From the NCBI GenBank assembly GCA_002441045.1, contig DJWQ01000129.1, forward strand, positions 1 to 9,826: 9,826 nucleotides of DNA, given 5' to 3'. Below, piece after piece: positions 1 to 6,947 of the stretch. The stretch comes from Firmicutes bacterium UBA6226 (GTDB taxonomy: Bacteria; Bacillota_A; Clostridia; Peptostreptococcales; Acidaminobacteraceae). The notes below the pieces were generated by a model. It saw only the letters and a list, made by a program, of their open reading frames with translations. It was not told the origin of the DNA and did no database searches. The position numbers were made by a program, and so were the translations under genes. The stretch's first letter is position 1; each line of letters opens with the position of its first letter.

Positions 1-207
1 TGTTTCTGCACCATCATCTGTAACAAAAACTTCCCCGTGTTGATATGGACTCATCGTACCTGGATCCACGTTAATGTATGGGTCGAATTTTTGAATCGTT
101 ACTTTCATACCTCGTGCTTTTAGTAGCTGACCAAGTGATGCTGCAGTGATACCTTTACCTAATGAGGAAACTACCCCTCCCGTCACAAAAATATACTTCG
201 TACTCAT
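1..207 (-). CDS. pyrG: CTP synthase, N-terminal part (cut by window edge)
   Basis: Glutamine-dependent CTP synthase, which makes CTP from UTP, ATP and glutamine in the cytoplasm, the last step of pyrimidine nucleotide synthesis. Only the first 69 codons of a protein normally about 535 residues long are present; the gene runs off the left edge. The visible part is the start of the synthetase (amidoligase) domain. It begins [19 protein letters not shown], with the P-loop at residues 10-19, then [15 protein letters not shown] (residues 40-54) and [14 protein letters not shown] (56-69), all hallmark CTP synthase sequence. The start is fixed by an AAAGGAG ribosome binding site at 214-220, six bases before the ATG. 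The glutaminase domain lies outside the window. Expression is probably controlled by the long leader upstream, which holds an intrinsic terminator between promoter and gene. Confidence 0.97.
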   Translation of the reverse strand, partial: MSTKYIFVTGGVVSSLGKGITAASLGQLLKARGMKVTIQKFDPYINVDPGTMSPYQHGEVFVTDDGAET

Positions 208-248
208 TAAAGACTCCTTTCAAATAACCATATAATCCTATTTTCTCA

Positions 249-262
249 CTGGCTGATGCCAG
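249..262 (-). promoter_or_regulatory. Small hairpin near the end of the pyrG leader
   Basis: On the minus strand CTGGC and GCCAG form a 5-bp stem around an ATCA loop, about 30 nt upstream of the pyrG ribosome binding site. It lies inside a possible long-range pairing: the complement of 292-298 (AGGACTC) can pair with the complement of 210-216 (GAGTCTT), which overlaps the end of the pyrG Shine-Dalgarno sequence. The pairing is visible in the sequence; any effect on translation is inference. Confidence 0.3.
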
Positions 263-331
263 AATATTACGAACACCATATGTCTAAAATCGAGTCCTCA
301 TTCTCCGCCACAAATCGGATTTTGCATACTA

Positions 332-362
332 AAAATCTTCGAGCATCGAGCCTTCAGATTTT
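332..362 (-). promoter_or_regulatory. AT-rich hairpin followed by five U, pyrG leader
   Basis: Read on the minus strand, AAAATCT (356-362) pairs with AGATTTT (332-338), with TCGA palindromes in the loop and five T at 331-335 within and just after the 3' arm. The stem is A+T-rich, so it would be a weak terminator at best. It may instead belong to an alternative fold of the leader. An extended -10-like element, TGGTAAAAT, overlaps it at 358-366, with only a poor -35 (TTTAGC at 381-386), so a second pyrG promoter here is possible but weakly supported. Confidence 0.3.
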
Positions 363-383
363 ACCACAAATTAGATTGTGGCT

Positions 384-428
384 AAAAAAAAAGAGTGAGA
401 AAGTCCCCAAAAGGATGACTTGTCACTC
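384..428 (-). terminator. Intrinsic terminator / attenuator in the pyrG leader
   Basis: On the minus strand GAGTGA (423-428) pairs with TCACTC (393-398), and AAGTC with GACTT inside it, closing over a TCC-TTTT-GGG apex. A run of nine T follows (384-392). This is a textbook Rho-independent terminator. It lies about 60 nt after the predicted transcription start and about 175 nt before the pyrG ATG. It therefore either attenuates pyrG or ends a short leader RNA of about 105 nt. It could also stop read-through from the SLH-protein gene upstream, which has no obvious terminator of its own. The complementary strand lacks a T run, so it acts in one direction only. Confidence 0.8.
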
Positions 429-443
429 TTGTTGTAAGGTTAA

Positions 444-464
444 TAGCCACCCTTCTGGGTGTCT
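444..464 (-). promoter_or_regulatory. GC-rich hairpin at the 5' end of the pyrG leader RNA
   Basis: CACCC and GGGTG form a perfect 5-bp stem around an AGAA tetraloop (448-461 on the plus strand). An A-G mismatch and an AG/CT pair extend it. It forms about 25 nt after the predicted transcription start and 15-20 nt before the terminator stem, a natural position for an aptamer-like or pausing structure. I do not recognise it as a known riboswitch class. Confidence 0.45.
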
Positions 465-495
465 TTAGACCGATTCAATTAAACAATACTTACAT

Positions 496-524
496 AGTAT
501 ATCCACTTCATAATGAGAAGTCAA
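496..524 (-). promoter_or_regulatory. Sigma-A type promoter of pyrG
   Basis: On the minus strand the -35 box TTGACT (519-524) and the -10 box TATACT (496-501) are separated by exactly 17 bp, each matching five of six consensus bases. Transcription should start near 489-490, giving a leader of about 280 nt before the pyrG ATG. The -35 box begins 50 bp downstream of the stop codon of the SLH-protein gene. The predicted start is not the GGGC run used in the known CTP-sensitive pyrG reiterative-transcription mechanism. Confidence 0.8.
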
Positions 525-574
525 CATAATTTTTGCAAGGTTTTGATCAATTATTTTATTAGTTATTTTTGTAT

Positions 575-2494
575 TTATTGAGCCTGTACTGTAATCTTAA
601 TCACTTCAAAAATCGTATCTGCAATTGCTTTACCTTCTATATAAAGCACCATTCCCGCTTTATAATTTGAAGCCTTATATGAACTACCTGTTGGGAAAGT
701 CACCGTACGCATACGATTGTTTTCATCCGTTACGATTAATAGATTAGAAGATTCAACCACTTGAGAAACGGTTGCCTTAATAGCCGTAGGCTCAGCTATG
801 ATTTTTCTACCTTGTTGCAGTTGAACGATGCCACCAATACCGATTTCTACAGTAACCTCTTGATCCAATCTCAAATCATAGATGGTGATTGCATTATCAC
901 CAGTCTCATTCAAAAGCTTTGCTTTAGAAGAAAAACCATAGGTTTCTGTCTTACCGTTAGATAATAAAATTGAGATTTCAGGATTTTTCTTAATGTTGAT
1001 TCCAGTTACATCGCCGACAACCGTTTTGGCTTGTCCAATCCATTCTACCTTTACAATTTCACCAAATTTTAAAGTCGCTTTTACGATATCCCCTTTATTA
1101 TAACCTGCAGAACCATTAACAAAGATAACTTTCGGGGTTATGTTGCCGTTAAACACAGTGCCATTTTCCATTGTAATGCCTATTTTTGTAGTTGCTGACA
1201 TGGTAAACGTATCATTTAAAATACCATAAAACTCATAAGCATCTGAGTAAGCAATGATTCTTTTTGCATCATAATCTTTGTAATAAACAATGACTTTGTA
1301 GTCAGCTTTAAGATCACTTGCCAAGGCAGGAACACCATTAATCGTGACTAAAGTATCCTCATAGACATTTCTAAACTCATTTGAAGTTGCCGATACTGCA
1401 ACCTTTAGTGATCTTCTTTTATTGGTTGTTCCGATATAGCCTGAAAGTTGAACGACTTTACCTTCGAACGTAGTTAATTTTTCAGTTAAAGCCACCCCTG
1501 TTGCGATTCCATTTTTAACTGTGATTTCAACGACAGAACCAATAGTAATGTCATAATAAGTTCCCGCATTGCCTTTTATCGATACAGTTGCTTCATCTAA
1601 CTTGTATGATTCTTCTTTACCTGAAAGATTTTTAATTGTGACTGTGAATGAGCCATCATCCATTTTTACTACGGTGCCATTTACGGTTTTTTCTGTTTCA
1701 ATAACTGAAGGTTTTTCTCCAGTTGTTCCTTCTGTACTACCTTCAGTAGTAGGTTCTACTTGAGATTCAATTGTAAGATCAACATTTTCACCTGTTTTTA
1801 AGGAGGTGTAAAGACCATCGATCATAACTGCCAATGTTGCACGATTAATTGTGCTGTTTGGGTTGAAATTACCTAAGCTATCACCTGTACTAGAAATGAT
1901 ATTGTACTCAATCAGCAAGTTAACATATTTAATAGCACTTAACGAGATCTCAGCTGCATCCTTGTATTTTAAAAGGATAATCTTATTAAGATTTTCTTGC
2001 TTAAACACATTGAGCGTTTTGGCAATGATCACAGAGGCATTTACCTTTTTAACATTTGTCAATGTTGTGCCATTTAAGAAAACTTTAATCTCATCTAATG
2101 TAAGAATTTTATATTCAAGTGCAAACGCAAGTGCAGGATAAGTATCAGAATCGTATGGCGAAAGCATTTGAGGTACACCAATTGATTTCAAATCTGCTTC
2201 GTATTTGCTCGTAAGGGTTCCCATTTCAATGTTGTCTAATAAACCAACCGCTTTTACTGCTCTATAGGCAGCTGTCACAACTTCAAGGCTTGTAACCACA
2301 GCATCTGGTTGAAATGCGCCATTTGCATAAGCCGGCATCAACTTGTTGTCGATTACCTTTCCTATTTGAGCATTTGCCCAGTGACTTGAAGTAACATCCG
2401 TTACGGCCATAGAAATAGCACTATTGCCTATCATTAAAACACACAGCATGAGAACCAGTGTTCTAATTAAAGGTTTTCTTTTACGCATTAGCAT
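575..2494 (-). CDS. Secreted SLH-domain surface protein with beta-module repeats
   Basis: Exported cell-surface protein probably held to the wall by S-layer homology domains. A basic n-region (RKRKPLIR) precedes a hydrophobic stretch (residues 13-27) and a likely signal peptidase I site after Ala30. Three SLH-like units follow at about 32-82, 115-165 (degenerate) and 176-230; the last contains GNFNPNSTINRATLAVM. A Thr/Glu/Gly linker (238-268) leads to about 370 residues of degenerate beta modules, starting near 270, 342, 421, 492 and 572, with a recurring pattern of VxGxV, strand, DGS or NGK turn, strand, GxxVxV. No enzymatic motif is seen. An AGGAGG at 2499-2504 lies four bases from the first ATG (2494) and ten from a second ATG at 2488 (MRKRKP), so the start could be two codons later. 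Surface structural or S-layer-associated role inferred. Confidence 0.85.
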   Translation of the reverse strand: MLMRKRKPLIRTLVLMLCVLMIGNSAISMAVTDVTSSHWANAQIGKVIDNKLMPAYANGAFQPDAVVTSLEVVTAAYRAVKAVGLLDNIEMGTLTSKYEADLKSIGVPQMLSPYDSDTYPALAFALEYKILTLDEIKVFLNGTTLTNVKKVNASVIIAKTLNVFKQENLNKIILLKYKDAAEISLSAIKYVNLLIEYNIISSTGDSLGNFNPNSTINRATLAVMIDGLYTSLKTGENVDLTIESQVEPTTEGSTEGTTGEKPSVIETEKTVNGTVVKMDDGSFTVTIKNLSGKEESYKLDEATVSIKGNAGTYYDITIGSVVEITVKNGIATGVALTEKLTTFEGKVVQLSGYIGTTNKRRSLKVAVSATSNEFRNVYEDTLVTINGVPALASDLKADYKVIVYYKDYDAKRIIAYSDAYEFYGILNDTFTMSATTKIGITMENGTVFNGNITPKVIFVNGSAGYNKGDIVKATLKFGEIVKVEWIGQAKTVVGDVTGINIKKNPEISILLSNGKTETYGFSSKAKLLNETGDNAITIYDLRLDQEVTVEIGIGGIVQLQQGRKIIAEPTAIKATVSQVVESSNLLIVTDENNRMRTVTFPTGSSYKASNYKAGMVLYIEGKAIADTIFEVIKITVQAQ

Positions 2495-2548
2495 TTTCCC
2501 TCCTCTAAAATGACTCTATCTATCTAGAGCGCTTTTCATTCTAGAATT

Positions 2549-2557
2549 ATTATAACA
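2549..2557 (-). promoter_or_regulatory. Extended -10 promoter of the SLH-protein gene
   Basis: The minus strand reads TGTTATAAT here: a perfect TATAAT (2549-2554) preceded by TG one base upstream, a classical extended -10. No good -35 box lies 17-18 bp upstream, as is usual for extended -10 promoters. The predicted start near 2542 gives a 5' UTR of about 50 nt, which contains a 5-bp CTCTA/TAGAG hairpin at 2514-2529 and the strong AGGAGG ribosome binding site. Confidence 0.65.
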
Positions 2558-2587
2558 CGTGAGTACCAGTCCCATTATTAAATTTAT

Positions 2588-2638
2588 TTTACCACCGCCT
2601 AATTCAAGTATATTACAGAGGTGTTTTTATGATAAAAT
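2588..2638 (+). promoter_or_regulatory. Probable promoter region of the hydrolase-murF-ddl operon
   Basis: Two weak candidates overlap here. One is TTTACC (2588-2593), 17 bp, TATTAC (2611-2616), with four of six matches in each box. The other is an extended -10, TGATAAAAT (2630-2638), which would place the start near 2645, only about 20 nt before the first ATG. The 173-bp divergent gap to the SLH-protein gene must hold the promoter, as no gene lies upstream on this strand, but I cannot choose between the two. Confidence 0.4.
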
Positions 2639-2667
2639 AAAGAATAATACACTTTCGAGGTTATCAA

Positions 2668-3429
2668 ATGCCATTTTATTCTTATGATACATTAAAAGTT
2701 AACTATAAGCGTCAAGGAAAGGGACAACCCGTCGTCTTATTGCACGGTTGGGGTGCTTCACTTCAAACCTTTGACGCTATTTTCGAGGACTTAAGTAAAA
2801 AATATGACGTTCTATCGATAGACTTCCCTGGGTTCGGCGCATCTGATGAACCCTCACAGTCTTGGAACTTATCTGAGTACACTGATTTTGTCGAAAAAAT
2901 GCTTAAGGACTTAAACATTCAAAATCCTGTCTTGATTGGACATTCCTTTGGTGGTCGTGTTGCCATCAAACTCGAAGGTCGCATCAGACCAAAAGCCGTT
3001 GTTCTTGTGAACAGTGCCGGTATAAAACCAAAGCGTGCTGCAAGCTATTACTTGAAAGTCTACGGATTTAAGGCTTTTAGAATTTTGGCTGGATTACCTG
3101 GTCTAAAATGGATATTAGCGGAACCCCTAGCAGCTTATCGAGAGCTTTATTCTAGCAGCGACTATAAGCAGGCATCACCGATTATGAAACAAGTTCTCAG
3201 CAAAGTGGTCAACGAAGATCTAAGAGCGTTTTTACCAAACTTCGAAGCACCTGTACTGTTGGTTTGGGGCGATCAAGATACATCCACACCTATCGAAGAT
3301 GCAAAACTAATGTCTGAAATGATACCAGATGCTGGTTTGGTCGTGTTTGAGGGCGCAGGTCATTTTTCTTATCTTGAGCAACCTGCACGATTTTCAACGA
3401 TAATCAATACCTTTATTGGAGGCATTTAA
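2668..3429 (+). CDS. Alpha/beta hydrolase family protein
   Basis: Cytoplasmic alpha/beta-hydrolase of 253 residues with no signal peptide. The oxyanion-hole motif HGWG is at residues 26-29. The nucleophile elbow GHSFGG puts the catalytic Ser at 93. VWGDQDTSTP (199-208) supplies the acid, Asp204, and GAGHFSYLEQP (229-239) the catalytic His232. The triad is complete and the length normal, so the enzyme should be active, probably as an esterase, lipase or C-C hydrolase; the substrate cannot be read from the sequence. The start is supported by GAGG at 2657-2660, seven bases before the ATG. Its stop overlaps the next gene's start in TAATG, so it is probably translationally coupled to the Mur ligase. 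A link to envelope metabolism is inferred from that coupling only. It is the first gene of the probable six-gene operon. Confidence 0.9.
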   Translation: MPFYSYDTLKVNYKRQGKGQPVVLLHGWGASLQTFDAIFEDLSKKYDVLSIDFPGFGASDEPSQSWNLSEYTDFVEKMLKDLNIQNPVLIGHSFGGRVAIKLEGRIRPKAVVLVNSAGIKPKRAASYYLKVYGFKAFRILAGLPGLKWILAEPLAAYRELYSSSDYKQASPIMKQVLSKVVNEDLRAFLPNFEAPVLLVWGDQDTSTPIEDAKLMSEMIPDAGLVVFEGAGHFSYLEQPARFSTIINTFIGGI

Positions 3430-5009
3430 TGATCACCACAGCTCTAGGCATACTTGCCATTACATTAATGACCTATTATAGAAATTTCACAGATGCCCAT
3501 CGATTTCAACAATTTGGGTATTATATGGTACCCTATCTGAAAAAAGCCGTTACACAATTATTGAGACCCTATGAACTCATCTATCTCACAGGGGTTATAC
3601 TTTTCTTTGTAACGGACTTTGTCGCTCTTAAAATTATTGGCGGACTTTTGCTCCTTGCCAATATGTATTTTTTAAGGTTGATCAAAAAAGCATATCCCGC
3701 AAAGAAAAAGCTGGTCTATACACCTAGGATTAAAAGGCTTTTAACCACAGCCTTATTGGTACTATTGGTTTTAGGAACAGCGGTCATTTATTTACCCAAA
3801 CCGGTGTATACAATATATGCTTTGCTGGTTTACCCTTTTAGTTTCGTTATGATCTACCTTGGCAATACCATCAATAAACCGATCGAAGGGGCTATCAATA
3901 ATTATTATTATAATGATGCTCTCAAGCTTATGGCACAAAATCCTAATCTCATCGTTATCGGGATAACGGGTAGTTATGGTAAAACCAGTACCAAAAATGT
4001 ATTATATACAATGCTTTCCAAAGATTTTAACGTGTTAATGACGCCAGAAAGCTTTAATACAAAAATGGGTCTTACACGTACAATTAGAGAACATTTAAAG
4101 CCAACCCATCAAATTCTTATCGCTGAGATGGGTGCCAAGGAAGTGGGTGACATTAAGGAACTGTGCGACTTTGTTAAGCCAACATATGGCATTATCACAT
4201 CTATTGGACCACAACATCTCGATACTTTTAAAACCTTCGAAAATATTATTTTGACTAAGGGTGAGCTCTTTAGATACCTTCAACCAGGTGGTACTGCTAT
4301 CGTCAACGTCGATGACGAAAACGTTAGAAACATCCAGTTAAGAGAGGATGTGACTGCGATAAGATACTCAGCGACCGATGATCTCACGTTGTCACCGGAT
4401 TATCATATCGAAGCCATTAGCGTAGGCTCAGCAGGTTCAAGCTTTACACTGGTTCAAACAAAAACTGGAAAGAAAATCAGATTAAGCACCAAACTGCTTG
4501 GCAGTCACAATTTATCTAATGTTGTTGCAGGAATCGCCGTTGCACTTCAGCTCGGCGTATCATTTGACAGACTCAGTACGATGACCTCAGATTTAAAACC
4601 TGTTCTACACCGTCTTTCTACGCGACGTGTCAATGATCAATATACGATACTTGATGATGCTTTTAACTCGAACCCAGTTGGTTCAAAGATGGCACTGGAT
4701 GTGTTGAAAAATTATGCAGGTAATAAAAAGATCATCATCACGCCTGGTATGATTGAATTAGGCGATCAAGCGTATACACTTAATAAAAAATTTGGTGAGT
4801 ACATTGCCGATGTTTGTGATTTCGTTATTTTAGTAGGAAAAAAACAAACCGAGCCGATTCAGGATGGTCTAAATGAAAAGGGCTTTGATTCTAAAAGGCT
4901 TTATGTTGCAAGTCATCTGAAAGATGGTTTTGCCAAATTAAATGAAATCGTCTCATTAAATGATGTCGTCTTAATTGAAAATGATTTACCTGATACTTTT
5001 AATGAATAA
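3429..5009 (+). CDS. murF: MurF-type Mur ligase with N-terminal membrane domain
   Basis: Mur ligase family protein resembling UDP-MurNAc-tripeptide--D-Ala-D-Ala ligase, which joins the dipeptide to the lipid-independent wall precursor using ATP. At 526 residues it is longer than standard MurF (about 450) because residues 1-150 are hydrophobic, with probable TM segments near 2-15, 50-82 (two), 104-121 and 127-145. The ligase part follows: P-loop GITGSYGKTS (178-187), TPESFNTKMG (205-214), IAEMGAKEVGDI (231-242), GPQHLDTF (260-267), GSHNLSN (358-364) and the MurF-like DDAFNSNP (409-416). All core motifs are intact. The start shares one base with the hydrolase stop (TAATG), with GGAGG at 3418-3422. 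The D-Ala-D-Ala ligase gene follows after 28 bp. Membrane anchoring is clear. Whether it is the housekeeping MurF or a paralogue acting on another muropeptide is not decidable from this window. Confidence 0.85.
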   Translation: MITTALGILAITLMTYYRNFTDAHRFQQFGYYMVPYLKKAVTQLLRPYELIYLTGVILFFVTDFVALKIIGGLLLLANMYFLRLIKKAYPAKKKLVYTPRIKRLLTTALLVLLVLGTAVIYLPKPVYTIYALLVYPFSFVMIYLGNTINKPIEGAINNYYYNDALKLMAQNPNLIVIGITGSYGKTSTKNVLYTMLSKDFNVLMTPESFNTKMGLTRTIREHLKPTHQILIAEMGAKEVGDIKELCDFVKPTYGIITSIGPQHLDTFKTFENIILTKGELFRYLQPGGTAIVNVDDENVRNIQLREDVTAIRYSATDDLTLSPDYHIEAISVGSAGSSFTLVQTKTGKKIRLSTKLLGSHNLSNVVAGIAVALQLGVSFDRLSTMTSDLKPVLHRLSTRRVNDQYTILDDAFNSNPVGSKMALDVLKNYAGNKKIIITPGMIELGDQAYTLNKKFGEYIADVCDFVILVGKKQTEPIQDGLNEKGFDSKRLYVASHLKDGFAKLNEIVSLNDVVLIENDLPDTFNE

Positions 5010-5037
5010 ATACGATAACCGTTTCTAAGGAGAACAT

Positions 5038-6204
5038 ATGATTAACATTGGTGTCATTTTTGGTGGTACGAGTGTCGAACACGAGGTGTCTATTATCTCA
5101 GCACAGCAAGCAATTGCACAACTGCTAGATATGTCCTTGTACAAAGTCGTTCCAATCTACATTTCTAAACAAAACCGTTGGTACACTGGCGATTATCTTC
5201 TTGAAGTCGAGCATTTTAAAGACCTAAAAAAAGTTCTTGAAAATAGCACGCGTATTCAACTGGTTAAAGGCGAGAGAAATGCTTATCTAATAGAGGACCC
5301 TGTAAAAAAATTCAAGAATCCAATCATTGATCACATTGATGTTGCCTTCCCGATCATTCACGGTACTGGTGGAGAAGATGGTAGTTTGCAAGGTTTGTTA
5401 GAGCACTTAGACATCCCATACGTCGGTTGTAATGTTCTTTCAGCTTCATTAACGATGGATAAAGTAGCATCCAAACTCTTTTTACAAAGTACAGGCATCA
5501 GGGTGGTTGATGGCGAGTGGTTTTTTACGCATCATTGGCTCAATTATCAAACGGATATCATTGAAGCTTTGGAGAAAAAGCTACCTTATCCTATGATTGT
5601 AAAGCCTGCTGATATCGGATCCAGCGTCGGTGTAACACCTGCAAAAAACAGAGCTGAACTCATCGATGCAGTGGATTTTGCTAAGCAGTATTCTACAAGA
5701 ATTCTCGTTGAAAAGATGTTGGTAGGTATGCGAGAGATTAACATCTCTGTACTTGGCGACAGTGAAAAATTAGAAATATCGGTATGCGAAGAGCCTATTA
5801 CAGCAAGTGATTTCTTAACTTATGAAGATAAGTACGTCGGCGAGTCACGTTCAAAGGGCATGTCCTCTGCAAAGAGAAAGATACCTGCAGACCTAGCACC
5901 AGACTTGAGACGAGAAATTGAACAAATGGCTGTGGAAGCCTTTATAGCACTTGACTGTGCTGGCGTTACCCGTATTGACTTTATGATCGATAAAGTCAGT
6001 GGAAAACCGTTTATTAATGAGTTTAATACCGTTCCTGGCTCACTGGCCTTTTATCTTTGGGAGGCGACAGGAAAAACCTTTAAAGATATGCTTCAAGAAA
6101 TGATTGATGCCAGCTATAGAGCCTACAGAAGGAAAGAAGCTCTAATGCGTTCGAACGATATTAACATTCTTTCAACTGCAGATTTAAAAGGCATTAAAAA
6201 GTAG
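5038..6204 (+). CDS. ddl: D-alanine--D-alanine ligase family protein
   Basis: ATP-grasp ligase that joins two D-amino acids, normally D-Ala-D-Ala, for the peptidoglycan stem. Catalytic positions mapped onto E. coli DdlB are present: Glu14 in GGTSVEHEVS, Lys189 and Ser195 in VKPADIGSSVG, Lys265-Tyr266 in TYEDKY of the omega loop, Arg312 and Asp314 in TRIDFM, and Glu328 and Asn330 in NEFNTVPGS. Keeping Tyr266 argues against a VanA-type D-Ala-D-Lac ligase. The stretch after NTVPG reads SLAFYLWEA, where DdlB has MTSHSLVP, so the site holding the second substrate's carboxylate differs; D-Ser or another second substrate is not excluded. At 388 residues it is longer than DdlB (about 306), partly through an N-lobe insertion and a basic C-terminal tail (about 350-388). 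Start supported by AAGGAG at 5027-5032. Product is the natural substrate of the preceding MurF-like ligase. Confidence 0.9.
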   Translation: MINIGVIFGGTSVEHEVSIISAQQAIAQLLDMSLYKVVPIYISKQNRWYTGDYLLEVEHFKDLKKVLENSTRIQLVKGERNAYLIEDPVKKFKNPIIDHIDVAFPIIHGTGGEDGSLQGLLEHLDIPYVGCNVLSASLTMDKVASKLFLQSTGIRVVDGEWFFTHHWLNYQTDIIEALEKKLPYPMIVKPADIGSSVGVTPAKNRAELIDAVDFAKQYSTRILVEKMLVGMREINISVLGDSEKLEISVCEEPITASDFLTYEDKYVGESRSKGMSSAKRKIPADLAPDLRREIEQMAVEAFIALDCAGVTRIDFMIDKVSGKPFINEFNTVPGSLAFYLWEATGKTFKDMLQEMIDASYRAYRRKEALMRSNDINILSTADLKGIKK

Positions 6205-6260
6205 AGAAAAACAATTCAAATAATTCTAAATGAGATCTTTAAACGAAGGGGGAACTATTT

Positions 6261-6944
6261 ATGGAAAAAATCCTAATTGTCGAAGATGATCTGCAAATTC
6301 AGACCTTGATTCGCGATTATGTCAATGCATCTGGCTATATAGCTATCACTGCATCAGATGGTGAAGAAGCCCTACAAAAGTACGAGTCAGAAGGACCACA
6401 ACTTGCGCTTTTAGATATTATCTTGCCTAAGATTGATGGTTTTGAAATCTGTCGTAAAATCCGCTCAGAGTCAAATATACCAATTATTATGATCAGCTCA
6501 AAAAAGGAAGATACCGACAAAATTCTCGCACTCGGACTTGGTGCAGACGATTATATTGAAAAACCTTTTAGTCCAAGAGTTCTCATCGCTAAAATTCAGT
6601 CTCAATTTAGACGTGTGAATGAGCTCTCTGGTACACCACCTCAAGATACTTTGGCAATTAAGGAGCTTGTACTAGACGTTAAAGCGAGAACCGTAACCGT
6701 TAAAGGTGAAGCTGTTCCTTTCTCGGTTAAAGAGTTTGAAATCCTACACTATTTAATGCTCAATAAAAATCAAGCCCTTTCTAGGGAAAAGATCTTTGAT
6801 GAAATCTGAGGATACAATGAATTTGGCGACATCAATACGGTAACCGTTCACATGCGTAAAATTAGAGAGAAAATTGAATCCGATCCATCCAATCCAGAGT
6901 ACATCGAGACGGTTTGGGGCATCGGTTACAAGTTTAAGGGCTAG
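6261..6944 (+). pseudogene. OmpR-family response regulator interrupted by an in-frame TGA
   Basis: DNA-binding response regulator, partner of the kinase encoded three bases downstream. The receiver domain (1-118) is intact: acidic residues Glu8-Asp9-Asp10, phospho-acceptor Asp52 in LALLDIILP, Ser79, and Lys101 in EKPFSP. The winged-helix domain starts near 130. At codon 183 (6807-6809) the frame meets TGA exactly where OmpR/PhoB proteins have the conserved Trp of the IFDEIWGY type motif. It then continues without shift through [20 protein letters not shown] and [14 protein letters not shown] to TAG at 6942-6944. Full length would be 227 residues, normal for the family. A 182-residue product would lose the recognition helix and wing and could not bind DNA. 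Ribosome binding site AAGGGGG at 6246-6252. Options are nonsense mutation, sequencing error or UGA read as Trp; the sequence cannot choose. The intact reading frame after the TGA implies the lesion, if real, is recent. Confidence 0.88.
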
Positions 6945-6947
6945 CAT

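Noticed and set aside
441..465. AGAAGGGTGG on the minus strand in the pyrG leader resembles the T-box core.
   Set aside because: It lacks the following ACCGCG part, lies only about 30 nt after the predicted start with no room for a specifier stem, and pyrG is not an aminoacyl-tRNA or amino acid gene.
256..468. A 70-codon plus-strand open frame in the pyrG leader region.
   Set aside because: It runs antisense through the terminator and hairpins, has no ribosome binding site, and its sequence resembles no protein I recognise.
6807..6809. UGA as selenocysteine in the response regulator.
   Set aside because: The family has Trp, not Cys or Sec, at this position, and I see no clear strong hairpin of SECIS type directly after the TGA.
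6852..6944. Reinitiation at the in-frame ATG at 6852 to make a separate C-terminal fragment.
   Set aside because: It would start inside the recognition helix, has no ribosome binding site, and would give a 30-residue piece without a fold.
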